Positions 28,601 through 43,600 of a stretch of DNA of 64,000 bases are shown here, in pieces (position 1 is the first letter of the stretch; each line of letters begins with the position of its first letter). The notes under the pieces were generated by a model. The model had not been told where the DNA came from and made no database searches. It saw nothing but the letters and a program-made list of their open reading frames with translations. The translations under genes and the position numbers were made by a program. Location of the stretch: contig JAVFKD010000015.1 of NCBI GenBank assembly GCA_036429605.1, positions 3,433,421 through 3,497,420 of the forward strand, in the 5' to 3' direction. This stretch comes from Cladobotryum mycophilum. Its lineage: Eukaryota; Ascomycota; Sordariomycetes; Hypocreales; Hypocreaceae.

Positions 28601-31600
28601 CAGAGCATCTCAGCCACGTTCTTAAGCAGCTCTTTGTCAATGAGGCCACCGCTCCTCTCAGCGAAATTTCTCTCGTTGGGGATTGGGATATTCAACATGC
28701 CTTGACATCCACCAAGCTTAAGCCAGCAACCCAGTCATGCACTCACTGGCTCATCCGGGACCGCATCAAGGCCCAGCCAAATGACCCGGCTGTTGTATCT
28801 TGGGATATTAGTTTGAGCTACGCCCAGCTAGGCAAGTTTGCCTCTCGTCTTGCTTTGAAGCTCCAAAGGCTCGGCGTTGACTCTGAAACCCTGATTCCAA
28901 TTTGCTTCCCCAAGTCTGCTTGGGCGGTGGTTTCCATGGTTGCCATTGAGATGGCTGGCGGTGCCTTTGTTCCTCTTGATCCTGCTGCGCCAGCTGCCCG
29001 TCTCCGCGGCATCATCGAAGATACAAAGGCCACTCTCGCACTTGTTGGTTCATCCTGTCAAGAGACTCTTAAAGGTCTCGGAATCAACATTCTCTCTGTT
29101 GATGAAGCTCTTGTTATGAGCCTACCGGATCCTGCCAACATTGTATCCCAGACCAAGCCGGATAACGCTAGTGTGGTATTGTTTACATCCGGTTCAACAG
29201 GCAAGCCCAAGGGAATGGTTATTCAGCATAACAGTCTTTGCTCTTCTAGCAACGCTTATGGTGCCGACATGGGTATCGGACCAGGAGCGCGAGTCTTCCA
29301 ATTTTCTGCCTACACATTCGATGTTGGTGTTTTGGATTGCTTGGTCTCCTTGATGAGGGGTGCCACTGTCTGCATTCCTTCAGACCACGATCGTCTCAAC
29401 AACCTAGCTACAGCTATCAATGAGACCAAGGCCAACTGGGTGTTCCTGACCCCCACCGTTGCTGACCTCCTTAACCCAACTGATGTCCCTGGCCTCAAGG
29501 TTGTCTGCCTCGGAGGTGAAGCCATTAACAAGAAATGCGCTGACCGATGGGTAAACCACGTCAACCTCTACGGTGGTTACGGTCCTGCCGAGGCCTCGAT
29601 TTGCGCCTGGAATGCCCATGTTGGTAAGATTGGAAAATCTACGAATATTGGTGTTCCCATTTCCAGCGCGTTCTGGGTTGTTGACCCTGCCGATGTCAAG
29701 AAGCTTGTGCCCGTTGGATGCATTGGTGAACTCCTCATTGAGGGCCCTATGCTTGCCCGCGGATATCTCAATGTCACCGCCGACGTCGCCTCCAACTGGA
29801 TGACCAATGTGGATTGGCTTCCGGGTAACAATGATGCCAAGAGGGTTTATCGAACTGGTGATTTGGTACGTCGCAACGCTGATGGCACCTTTGACTACAT
29901 GGGCCGTAAGGACACCCAGGTCAAGCTCCACGGACAGCGTGTGGAACTCGGTGAAATTGAGTCTCGCATTTACGAGTTCCTCCCACGGGATATGGCCGTG
30001 ATTGTCGACATAATCAAGGCAAACGATGACGAGAGCGGTCATGATAGTCTTGTTGCTTTCTTCTGGTACACCGAAGGCGAGGCTGCTAACTCAAGCCCCT
30101 CAGTTCGTCTCATGGAATCTGTTTCAGATGAAGTTAGATCGTTGATCTCTCACATGGATGCCTCATTGAGCACCGTCTTGCCATCTTACATGATCCCCTC
30201 CACCTATCTCATTTTCGAGGGTCAACCCGACCAGACCACTAATGGTAAAATCAATCGTCGTGCTCTTGTCCAGCTAGGACGCAACCTTTCTACCCAAGAT
30301 TGCCAGCGCTTCTCACCTGAAGCCGATAAGGGAGAGCTGCCATCAACCCCAATGGAGTTTAAGCTTCGTGACCTTTGGGCTCAAATCCTCCATATCAGCC
30401 CCAATGATATCAGAAAGAGAGATAGTTTCCTTCGACTGGGAGGTGACTCGATCAGCGCCATCCAGCTGGTCTCTCTTGCCCAGAAGAACAGCCTTGGCCT
30501 AAATGTTGGAACCATTTTCCAGAGCCCTCACCTTGAGGATATGGCTCAAACGGTTGTGGATAGTGAAGAAACTGTCGAAACCGTTCTCCCCTTCAGCATT
30601 CTCGGAAGGCATCAAATCGACGACATCGTTTCCGAGACCAAACGTCAATGCTCGTTCTCGGACGAGGTTATTGTTGAGGATGCTTATCCTTGCACTAAGC
30701 TTCAAGAGGGTCTCATGGCCCTCGCCGTCAAACAACCAGGCTCTCATATTGCCAAGTATCTATACCGACTACCTGATCATGTTGATTCAGATAAGTTTAG
30801 TCTAGCTTGGCAGAAGACCGTTGAGATTTGCACAAACATGCGTACTCGCATCATCAACGTTGCCGGTGAAGCTATTCAAGTCGTTGTCAAGGATGACTTC
30901 ATGTGGGAGCCTGTGGAGGGCCTTGACCTTGAAACCGCCGTCAAGACTACCGAAGGCCTCGAGATGCGTTACGGATCTCGCCTTTGCCGTTACGCCCTTG
31001 TTAAGAATACCGATGGCAAGCGCTACTTCTTGTGGGTCATGCACCACTCCGTTTTCGATGGTCTTTCTATGCAAACCAACTTGGGTGTCTTGCATAACAT
31101 CTACTCCGGCCTTGAAGTCGCGCCTCTCCCAACCTATTCCCGTTTCATCCAGTATCTCCTCGAAACCGACACAGACGAGACCGTAGCATATTGGCAATCC
31201 TATCTCAAGGATGCCAGACATGCGACATTCCCAGCAAATATTGAAGCTTCTCATAATGCCAACACTAGCAGTGTCGTTGAGAAGCTCATCGATCTTCCTG
31301 ATATGAGCAACATGTCTGTGACTGTCGCAACTGTCATGCGCGCTGCCTGGTCTGTGGTCCTCGCCAGGTACTGTGATACTGATGATATTTGCTTCGGTAC
31401 CACAATTTCTGGCCGTCAAGCACCTGTTGCCGATTTAATGGACATGGTCGGACCTGTTATTGCTACCGTCCCCGTCCGTACTAGATTAAATCCTCAGCAG
31501 TCGGTCTCAGACTTCCTCGAATCCGTACAAGAGCAAGCTCTTGGAATGGTTCCCTTTGAACAGTATGGTCTTCAAAATATCTCAAGGATCAGTGAAGATG

Positions 31601-34600
31601 CCAAGGATGCTTGCAACTTCTCGAGCTTGCTCGTCATTCAACCCTCCAAGCACATTTCTAACTCTGATGAGACCAAGGCCCTACTGCTTTCCACATCCGA
31701 TGGGATGAGCGATGACTCTATGCAGAGTTTCTTCAGTTATCCCTTGATTGTGCAAGCTCACATGCATGACCAGAGCGTTAGCCTCTTCATGATTTATGAC
31801 TCGGCTGTTCTGTCCGAGGCTCAAATGGAGGCTATTTCACACCAGTTTGCTCATGTCGTCAATCAGCTCATTACCTCCCAGACAACTTCTATGAGCGCCC
31901 TTTCTGTGGCATCATCCTGGGATCTTGACCATGCCCTCGCTGCTAACGATGATGTACCAGAGATCATTGATTGTTGCGTTCATGAGCTTGTTGAGCGACA
32001 AGCCGAGCTTCGTCCTAACAGTCCTGCAATCTCAGCTTGGGATGCAGAGCTAACCTATAGCCAACTGAACAGAGCCGCTAATAGACTCGCCCATCACCTT
32101 GTCAAGACCTATGCTGTCAAGGTAGATGATCTCGTTCATGTGTGCTTCGACAAATCTGCTTGGCACTTTGTTTCTATTCTTGCCATCAACAAGGCTGGTG
32201 CTGCTTGGGTGCCTCTTGACCCATCCCACCCTGAGGAACGTTTGCGACAGGTTGTAACCCAAACTCAAAGCAAACTTATCCTCGCTTCGCCACGAAACGT
32301 CGCTCTCTGTTCATCTCTCGTCGATAACGTACTTGAGGTGACCGAGGACTTTGACAAGCTGCTCTCCACCTTAGAAACCGGTCTTCATGGCCCTGATGTT
32401 ACCGTCTCCCCTCGCAGCGCCGTCTACGTGCTCTTTACATCTGGTAGCACGGGCACACCAAAGGGTTTCGTCATGGAACATGGTTCTGTTTCTACAAGCC
32501 AGACTGCTATTGCCAAGAGGCTTCGCATGACCCCCGATGTAAACATTTTACAGTTTGCAGCCTTTGTTTTCGATTTATCTATCGGAGAAATCATCGCACC
32601 CTTGATCACCGGTGCCTGCATCACTGTTCCATCGGAACATATTCGCATGAATAGCATCATCGAATTCATTCATGACAGGAAAGTTAACTGGGCGTTCCTT
32701 ACGCCTTCTTATATCAAGACATGGAAGCCCAGTGACGTCCCTAGCCTGGACTTGATTCTTTTGGCCGGTGAAGCTGTGCCTCGAGACGTGCTTACCACTT
32801 GGTTCGGCAAGGTCCGTTTTGTCAACGGTTGGGGCCCAGCTGAAACTTGTGTGTTCAGTACCCTACATGAATGGAAAGCCATTGATGAATCGCCTCTTAC
32901 AGTTGGAAGGTCTGTTGGTGGCTTCTGTTGGATAGTTGACCCAGAAGACCCCCATCGTCTTGCGCCCACCGGAACCATCGGCGAAGTCGTCATTCAAGGC
33001 CCAACCCTACTGAGGGAATACCTTGCTGATCCCGCAAAGACAAGCGCCACATCTGTCTATGACCTCCCTGCCTGGGCCCCTCGCCCTGATGGCAAGCATT
33101 GGAACCGTTTCTACAAGTCCGGCGATCTGTGTTACTATAACATGGATGGTACGATCGAATTCTCCACCAGAAAGGACACTCAAATCAAGATTCGTGGCCT
33201 TCGTGTGGAACTTGGAGAAGTTGAACATCATCTCCAAGCCGCTCTGCCAAACGCCCGCCAGGTTGCTGTTGACTTGTTCAAGTCCGATAGCGGTTCTAGC
33301 CTTGTAGCTTACTTCTGCAACACTGATGAAACTAGAACGGCTGGTGTCAATCCAGAGGATGAGCCCTTTGTCTCTCTTGATGAAGAGACGCAGAATGTGC
33401 TTATTGGTGTCGTAGGCAAGCTTGGTGTTGTCCTGCCCCGCTACATGATTCCTACCCTCTTCGTTCCTTGCAAGTACATGCCATTCATTACATCCACTAA
33501 GCTAGACAGGAAGCTTCTCAAACGCTTGACATCCGACCTCAGTAGGGAACAACTTGCCTCGTATTCCCTGCAAAACAGCCAAAAGCGCTTGCCAGAAACC
33601 GAAATGGAACGCCAGATGCAGTCCATTTGGGCTCACGTTCTTAAGCTTCCTGTCGACTCCATTGGTCGCGATGATAGCTTCCTCCAGATTGGCGGTGATT
33701 CTATTGCTGCCATCTACCTCGCCTCAACTGCTCGAGAGCAGGGAATTTCGCTGACTGTTAACGACGTCTTTGAAGACCCTCGACTTCTTGCTGTAGCCCT
33801 TAAGGCTCAGTCTATAGGGTTACAAGCCGAGCAGACTGTAGAAGCCTTCAGCCTCTTGTCTGAATCGGCCAAGACTACCATTCTCGGTGATGAGATGCGT
33901 CAACAGCTTGGCCTTGACAATCACCAAGTCATCGAAGATGCCTACCCATGTACTTCTCTTCAGGAGGGTCTCATGGCCTTGACCAAGAAGCAGCCTGGAT
34001 CCTACATTGCCAAATATGCGTACCGTCTATCACCAAAGGTGGACATGGATCGTTTCATCGCTGCCTGGAACCGCACTATCGATATCTGCAGCAACCTTCG
34101 AACCAGGATTGTCTTGGTTGATGGTGTCTCAATTCAAGTGTTGGTCAAGGACGACCGCCAGTGGGAATCATTGGACCGCGATTCTCTCGAGACCGCATCC
34201 GGACAATCTCGCGACCTCAGACTTGGTTACGGAACGCCTCTTTGCTGGTACGGCATCCTAGAGGATCAAGGTGCTAGCTATTTCGTCTGGTCTGCTCATC
34301 ATTCCATCTACGACGGGTGGACTATGAAGATCATTTTCGGTACCCTGTACTCCGAGTACAACCAGACCAGTGGGATGTCTGTCAAGCCCTACGCCGGTTT
34401 CATCAAGTACAATGAAGAGCTTGACCAACAGAGCCTTTCTTCTTATTGGCAAACTGCATTGGACGGTGCAGGACGAGCTGCTTTCCCAGCTCGTCGCGCT
34501 GACACCACCAAGGTTTCAGAGACCAAGGTACACCGTTCAGTCATTCCCTTTAACCGCACTGCAAAGACATCCATCACGCAGGCTTCTGTTCTTCGAGCCG

Positions 34601-37600
34601 CTTGGGCTATTGTCTTGGCTCAGTATTCCAATTCTGAGGATGTCACCTTTGGCGCAACCCTCTCTGGCCGTCAAGCCCCTGTTGCTGGTGCTGATACTAT
34701 GCCTGGCCCCATGATTGCAACAGTTCCTATCCGTGTGCGCCTTGACAAGACGCAAACAGTTTCCGAATTCCTTTCAGCTATTCAGAATCAGAGTTCGTCC
34801 ATGATTCCACATGAGCAGTACGGTCTCCAGAACATTTCCAAGGTTAGCCAGGATGCCAAGGAGGCATGTGATTTCTCCTTCCTTCTCGTTATCCAGCCTA
34901 GTGGATCAGTGGCTGAAGGCAATACCGAGGACGAAATCTTTGACATTGATGAGAACAGCGTCTCCAGAACATTCGAAGGAATGCAAAACTATTTCAACTA
35001 CCCCCTTGTCATGATTCCTAGCATGTTCCCTGATAGAATTGAGCAACGTCTGCTATTCGACTCTGATGTTCTGAGCGACAACCAAGTCGAGGCTTTGGCC
35101 AACCATCTCGATTTTGTCATTCAGCAGCTTTTGACCAAGCCTAATCTCCCATTGGAGTCTGTTTCCTTGGTCAGCTCCTGGGATGCTGAACACGCTCTTC
35201 AGTCCCAGAGATTAGAGCCCTCAACCGACACTTGCACACACTGGCAAATTGAACAGAGCATCCGATCACACCCAGATGCCCTCGCTATGTCCTCTTGGGA
35301 TGCAGATTTGACCTACCGCCAGCTTGGTGTCTATGCTTCACGTCTCGCACTTCAACTGCAAAAACTAGGCGTTGGTCCCGAGACCCTAGTCCCATTGTGC
35401 TTCCCCAAGTCAGCTTGGGCCGTCGTCGCCATGGTGGCCATTGAGATGGCAGGCGGCGCCTTTGTCCCACTCGACCCTGCTGCCCCCCTGCTCGCCTTCG
35501 CAATATCCTTGACGACACCAATGCGGTCATTGCTGTGACCAGCCCGTCATGTTCAGAGAAGCTCATTGACCTTAGCGTCAGGGTATTCGCAGTTGACGAG
35601 TCCATTCTTTCTACCCTTCCCGATCTTCCTAATGACACTTCTATTGTATCCCAAGCCAAACCTGACAATGCTTGTGTCATTCTCTTTACATCAGGCTCCA
35701 CTGGTAAACCAAAGGGTATGGTTATCCAGCACAACAGTATTTGCTCTTCTAGCGACGCATACGGAGCACTCCTTAATATTGGCCCTGGCTCAAGAGTTTT
35801 CCAATTTTCCGCATATACCTTCGATGTCGGCGTTCTTGATTGTCTCGTTACCTTGATGCGTGGTGGATGCATTTGTATCCCATCCGATCACGATCGTATG
35901 AACGATTTGGCCGCCGCTATGCGATCATCCAAGGCTAATTGGGTCTTCCTCACCCCTACCGTTGCCGATCTTCTGTCACCTGCTGAGGTCCCCGATCTTA
36001 AGACTCTCTGTTTGGGTGGAGAGGCTATTAGCAAGAAGTGTGCTGACCGCTGGGTTGATCAAGTCGAACTCCATGGTCTCTACGGTCCAGCTGAAGCTTC
36101 AATTTGTGCCTGGAACCCAGTTGTCGGCAAGGTAGGGCGATCAACTAACCTTGGACGACCCATTTCTAGTGCCTTCTGGGTCGTTGAACCACAGAATACA
36201 CACCAACTGGTTCCAGTTGGCTGTATCGGCGAGCTTCTGATTGAAGGCCCTATGCTTGCTCGCGGTTACCTCAACGTGAGCGATGAAGTGGCTGCCAATT
36301 GGATGGAAAACGTTGATTGGTTGCCCGGAAATGGCTCAAAGAGAGTCTACCGCACCGGTGACTTGGTCCGTCGCAATGCTGACGGAACCTTTGACTATAT
36401 GGGTCGTAAAGATACACAGGTCAAGCTCCACGGTCAACGAGTTGAGCTTGGTGAGATCGAAGCTCGAGTGTGCGAATTCCTTCCTGAGGACATGGGTGCC
36501 ATGGTCAATGTGGTAAAGGATGAGCATGGTTCCAATACTCTACTTGCTTTCCTCTGGTACACCGAGGGTGCAGTAGCCGACTCAAGCATTCAGTTGATGG
36601 AATCTGTTTCTGAGGAGGTTCATTCAGTTATTTCTCACTTGGATTCTTCTCTCGAAATGATCCTACCTGCCTATATGATTCCTTCATCCTATCTCGTCTT
36701 CGAAGGTCAACCCGAGCAAACTATATCCGGCAAGGTCAATCGTCGTGCCCTCACTGCGCTTGGCAATGTTTCTGCTGAGGAGCGTCTTCGATTCTCGCGC
36801 GGCGTTGGTGAGACCGTACCACCAACCACCCCCATGGAATTCCACCTGCGATACCTTTGGGCTCAAATTCTTAGAGTTGATCCCGAAGCAATTAGCAAGC
36901 ACGATAGCTTCCTCCGTCTCGGCGGTGACTCTGTCAGTGCTATTCAACTTGTTTCCCTGGCGCAGCACAACAGCATTTCTCTCACAGTCTCTGCTATTTT
37001 CAGTGACCCTAGACTCTCTGCAATGGCAGAGGCTGCCAATCTGCAAGACTTCACTCCCGTCTCTGATCTTGAGCCGTTCAGCCTGCTACCAGATAATACC
37101 CTAGACCATGTCAAGGCTGAAGTCCGGGCTCAGTGTGGCTTGTCTGAGACAACCGTTATTGAGGATGCTTACCCCTGCACCCGACTTCAAGAGGGTCTTA
37201 TCACTTTGGCTGTTAAGCAGTCTGGGTCTTATGTCGCTAAGCATGTCTACAGCCTACCGTCTAACATTAACATCGCACGCTTCCAGAAGGCCTGGGAGAA
37301 GACCGCAGATGTCTGCACTTCTCTCCGTACCCGAATTGTCCTTGTTGACGGCGTTGCTGTCCAGGCCATTGTCCAGGAGCCTCTTAGCTGGCAATCAGCC
37401 ACTGACCTCCGAGCCTTTACCATGGCCGCAGAAAATTCACAGATGGGCTATGGATCACCCCTTTGCCGCTTCGGTATTGTCACTGAAGGTAGCTCCACCT
37501 ATTTCGTTTGGAACATCCATCACACCATTTTCGATGGTTGGACCACTCCCCTGATCTTCAGTACCTTGCAAGCCAACTATTACGGTACCGAGACACCTTC

Positions 37601-40600
37601 AGTCGTCCCATACTCTGGCTTTGTCAAGTATGTCATGGAGTTGGATGAATCTGCCGCCAAGGACTACTGGGCTACAGAACTCAAGGATGCTAAGCCTTCC
37701 ACCTTCCCTGCTCGTAGCGAATCTGGTAAGAAGCAAACTACTGGCATCATGCACCACACTATCCAGTTCCCCAAGTCAACCAAGTCATCAATCACAAAGG
37801 CTACTGTTTTGCGAGCTGCCTGGGCTATGGTTTTGGCTAGATATAGCGATTCAGATGACATCTGCTTTGGAACAACAGTCTCTGGTCGCCATGCCCCTGT
37901 CCCTGGATTGGAGTCCATGCCAGGTCTCGTTATTGCGACCGTTCCCGTGCGCGTCAAGCTGAATGGTGAACAACCCGTTTCAGCCTTCCTCGAGGGTATT
38001 CAAGCGCAAGCTTCTGAAATGGTTGCATACGAACAATTTGGCCTTCAGAATATCTCTAAGGTTAATACTGAAGCTCAGGAAGCCTGTGACTTTACCAGCT
38101 TGCTCATCATCCAGCCCGCCAGACAGGTTGATATTAGCGCCCACATTGGAGAATCCCTTCTTACCCCTGTCACAACTGATATTAGTGCCAAGGAAACACT
38201 TGAGAGCTACTTCAACTATCCTCTCGCAGCTCAGTGTCAGCTCCACGATGACCGAGCTGAACTTGGTATCACCTATGACAGTTCAGTTATTTCTGAGTAC
38301 CAGCTTGAAGGTTTCTCCAACCAGCTTGCCCACATTGTGTCTCAGCTACTCAATAATGGCGATGCTTCTCTCAACAGCATCTCCGTTGCCAGCGAATGGG
38401 ACCTTCAATTCGCTCAGTCTGCCAACAGGAACATCCCCGCTCCTGTTAACGACTGTATGCACAGCTTGATTGAGGCACGCGCTCATACAGACCCAGAGTC
38501 TCTTGCAGTTGATGGTTGGGACGCAACCTTTACATACGGTGAACTTGATCGCGCTACCAACGTCTTGGCCAACTACCTCATCAGTGCAGGTGTCAGTGTT
38601 GGTGAATTGATCCACGTCTGCTTTGAGAAATCTGCCTGGTATGTCGTGGCCATTTTGGCCATTAACAAAGCCGGAGCAGCTTGGTCACCTCTTGATCCCT
38701 CTCAGCCAGCCCAGCGCCACCAGCAAATCGTCAGTCAAACTGGCGCCAAGTTGGTTTTGGCTTCTCCTGCAAACTCAGCCAAGTGCGCAGATCTTGTTGC
38801 CAACGTTCTCATTGTTACTCCTGAATTGCTCACCACCTTGGTCAAGAAGAATGCTTCTAGTGATCGAAGCCCTGCAGTGACCGTCCCACCAAGCAACGCT
38901 GCCTACGTCTTATTCACTTCCGGTACAACTGGTACCCCCAAGGGTGTGGTCATTGAGCATGGTGCAGTATGCACCGCCCAGTCCGACTTTGCCCGCAAGC
39001 TTCGGGTTGAGCCAACTGCCAGATTCCTTCAATTCGCAGCGTTCGTCTTCGATGCCTCCGTGGCAGAGATTTGTCTTGCGCTCTTTTCTGGTGCTTGTAT
39101 CTGTATCCCCTCATGGGATCAACAAATGAACGCCCTGTCAGATTACATGTCCAAGAATCGCATCAATTGGGCTATTCTGACACCCACGGTTGCCCGTACC
39201 CTGCAACCGGATGCTATTCCAACTTTGGAAGCCTTGGTCCTTGCCGGCGAAGCCTCAAGCCGCGATCTTCTCGATACCTGGTTTGGTAAGGTTCGCATGA
39301 TCAACGGATGGGGACCGACAGAAGCAGCCGTCTGCGCAGCCATGTATGAATGGAAATCCATTGATGACTCTCCTTTGACTATTGGATACCCTGTCGGCGG
39401 CCGCTGCTGGATTGTCGACTCCGAAAATCCGCAACAGCTAGCACCCACTGGCTGCATGGGCGAAATTGTCATTCAAGGCCCTAGTCTGCTTCGCGAGTAC
39501 TTGGCTGACCCCGTCAAGACTGAGGCAGCCGTTGTTACATCCTTGCCTTCTTGGGCGCCTAATAGCAATGAGAATCAATGGAGCCGATTCTACAGAACTG
39601 GAGATCTCGGTTCGTACAATGCCGATGGCACTATTCGATATGCCGGTCGCAAGGATACGCAGGTCAAGATTCGTGGTCTTCGTGTGGAACTTGGCGAAGT
39701 CGAGCACCACATCCAGAAGAACCTGCCAACCATCAGGCAACTGGCTGTAGATGTCTTCAAGACTGCGGCTGGATCAAATTTGGTCGCCTACATCTGCTTC
39801 AATGGCTTCACCTTGCCATCTACCATGGTAGCCACCAAGGACTTCCTCCTTCCCCTCTCCGACGAGTTGAAAGAACAGCTCGTCGGTCTTGTTGGTCGCC
39901 TCAACGTTGTTCTCCCCTCATACATGGTGCCAACACTTTTCATCCCTTGCAAGTTCATGCCACTTGTAACCTCCACCAAGCTGGATAGACGCCTGCTGCT
40001 GACAATGACTGCTGCCCTTGACCGACCTGATCTTGATCAGTATGCCTTGGTTCATGGCACCAAGAGGGCTCCCGAGACCGCTATGGAGTCTCGCCTACAG
40101 CAAGTATGGGCCGAAATCTTAAACACCCCTACTGAATCAATCGGCCGAGATGACAACTTCCTCCGTATTGGCGGTGATTCAGTTGCGGCTATTCGCTTGG
40201 TTACTCTTCTTCGCACCCAAGGCATCGATCTTACCGTCAATGACGTCTTTGACGACCCTCGACTGCTTTCTGTAGCCGCCAAGGCGAAGGAGATTACTAC
40301 CGGGGCAGATGCTTCAATCGATATTGAGCCATTCAGCCTCATGGGATTCCCTCGCAGTGAATTCCTCTCAAACAAGAACGTCATGTCCAGCCTTTCACTG
40401 TCTGCTAACCTGGAAATTGAGGACATCTATCCATGCACTAGTTTCCAAGAGGGCCTTATGGCACTCGCAGTAAAGCAACCTGGATCCTACATCGCCAAGA
40501 ACACTTACCGCCTTCCTGCCAGCATGGATGTCAACAAGTTCAAGACTGCTTGGCAGCGCACTGTGGAGCTCTGCTCTACCCTTCGAACCAGAATCGTCTA

Positions 40601-43600
40601 CTTCAACGGACAGCCTCTTCAAGTTGTTATCAAGAATGACGTTGAGTGGGAATCCACATCTGACATGGCCTTGTCTCCTTATTTGCGCTCTGTTCAAGGC
40701 ATTGAAATGCAATACGGCTCGCGACTCTGCCGTTATGCCTTGACCAAGGAAGACAATGGCGATGTCCATTTCGTCTGGATCGTCCATCATGCTGCTTTTG
40801 ATGGTTGGTCTGTCCGCGTCATTATGGAGACCTTGTTCAAGATTTACGAAGGTCTTGAGGTCAAGCCAGAGCCATTCTCTCGATTCATTGCCTACACTCA
40901 AAGCATTGACAATGAATCCGCTGCTGAGTACTGGATGAAGCAACTTCAAGGTGCTAAGCAGGCCGTTTTCCCGTCAATGACCAGCTCAGGCATGGGTGGT
41001 GCTACTCGCTCAATGCAAATGAACATTGATCTTACGGCCTACGAAACAAGCGTCACAAAGGCAACCATTCTTCGTGCCGCCTGGGCCATGCTCCTCGCCC
41101 GCTATTGCGATGCTGATGATGTTTGCTTCGGCACAACTATCTCAGGCCGTCAAGCCCCAGTTCCTGGTCTTGCTGACATTCCTGGCCCAGTTCTTGCCAC
41201 TCTTCCCGTTCGGGTCACTTTGAACAAGGAAAAGACAATCAGTGCCTTTTTGTCTGACATCCAAGATCAAGCTTCCGAGATGGTGCCCTTCGAGCAGTTC
41301 GGCTTGCAGAACATTACCAAGTTGAGCGAGGATGCCAAGGATGCCTGCAATTTCTCAAGTTTGATGGTTATTCAGCCTCTACAGGCAATCACTTACAGTG
41401 ACCAGGATGAGGAGACCTTCCTTGTTCCCGCAGCCTCTGGCGATTCCGAAGAAATGATGCAGAACTACTTCAGCTACCCTATTGTCATCCAAGCCCATGT
41501 TGGCAAAGACTCCGTCACACTCGTGCTCATTTACGATTCCTCCATTCTTCCCGAGGAGCGCATGACTGCCCTTTCGGAGCAATTCAATCATATTGTTCGA
41601 AGCCTAGTATCGCAGCCCGAGACAATCCTCGGAAACATTTCGATTGCTTCCGAATGGGATATTCAGCAAGCTGTCAAGTTCAATCCTGAAGTCCCCGAAA
41701 TTTTCGATACTTGTGTCCACCAGATGATTGAAGAGCAAGCTCAGCTTCGCCCTGATGCCATGGCTATTCGTGCCTGGGATGCTAGCTTTACCTACTCAGA
41801 GTTTAACCGAGCAGCCAACCGTCTTGCTCACCATCTCATGAACAACTACGAGATTAAGACTGACGACCTCATTCACGTCTGCTTTGACAAGTGTGCTTGG
41901 CATTTCGTAGCTATCTTGGCTATCAACAAGTGCGGCGCTGCTTGGGTGCCTCTTGATCCCTCGCATCCAAAGGAGCGTCTTCAGCAGGTAGTCTCACAGA
42001 CCCGTGCCAAGCTTTGTCTCGTATCCTCATCCAACGTCGAGTTGGCACAGAGCCTGGTCGAGTCCGTAGTCGAAGTCACATCTGAGCTTGATGAGAGCCT
42101 GTCAAAGGTCGAGGCTCACAGCCAGCAAGGCCCAGTCACCACCGTGACTCCTGACAACGCCGTTTACGCCCTGTTTACCTCTGGTAGTACCGGTACCCCC
42201 AAGGGCTTCGTTATGCAGCACGGTGGTGTATGCACGAGCCAAAAGGCCATCGCCAAGAGACTTCGTCTTACATCTGATGTGCGAATCTTGCAGTTTGCGG
42301 CCTTTGTCTTTGATCTTTCGATTGGTGAGATCATTGCTCCTCTTATTACGGGTGCATGCTTGGTTATTCCTTCTGAACACACAAGAATGAATGGTCTGAC
42401 TAAGTTCATCCGTGAAATGGACATCAACTGGGCCTTCTTGACCCCCTCGTTTGTGCGCACTGTCAACCCCGATGAGGTGCCTTGCTTAGACCTCATCCTC
42501 CTAGCCGGCGAGGCAGTCCCTCGCGATGTTCTTACAACATGGTTCGGAAAGGTTCGTCTCATCAACGGATGGGGACCTGCCGAGACCTGCGTGTTCAGTA
42601 CTCTCCACGAGTGGCAATCGGCCGACGAGTCACCATTGACTGTCGGTGCCCCAGTTGGCGGTTTCTGTTGGATCGTAGACCCCGAGGATCCTCAACGCCT
42701 AGCCCCCACTGGAACACTCGGAGAGGTCGTGATCCAAGGACCTACATTGTTGCGCGAGTATCTCGCGGACCCTGTTCGCACCCAAGCGTCTACTGTGTAC
42801 TCGCTTCCTAGCTGGGCCCCTCGTCCAGACTCAAAGCACTGGAACAGGTTCTATAAATCCGGTGATCTCTGCAGTTACAATGTCGATGGTACTATCGAGT
42901 TTTCTACTCGTAAGGATACCCAGATCAAGATTCGAGGTCTTCGTGTGGAGCTTGGTGAGATTGAGCATCACCTTCAACAGTCTCTTCCTGATGTCCGTCA
43001 AGTTGCAGTGGACGTGTACCAGGCAGAAAACAACAGCTCTAGTCTTGTGGCCTATTTCTGCTACAGCGACGATACAAAGGTTGCTGGCGTCAACTGGAAT
43101 GTTGAGGATGAAAATCCCTTCCTGCCGCTCGATCAAGAATCCCAGAGCCTTTTGACAGCTGTTGTCGGCCAACTTTCCGTAACCCTCCCCCGATACATGA
43201 TTCCGACCATGTTCATTCCCTGCAAATTCATGCCTTTCATCACTTCTACAAAACTGGATCGTAAGACCATGAAGAAGCTTACGTCTTCTCTTGATAGAGA
43301 GGAGATGGCTATATACTCACTTCTTAACAGCAAGAAGCGTGCACCTGAGACTGACATGGAAAGCCGATTGCGGATGATTTGGGCAGAGATCCTGAACATC
43401 CCAATAGACTCCATTGGCCGAGACGATAGCTTCCTGCAGCTTGGAGGTGACTCCATCATGGCTATCTATCTTGTGTCCACTGCCCGCGAAGATGGCATTT
43501 CTCTCGCAGCCAAGGATATCTTTGATGACCCCCGACTCCTCGCGGTTGCAGCCAAGGCCAAGACACTTGAAGAGGCTGAGGCCACACAAGAACCCGTTGC

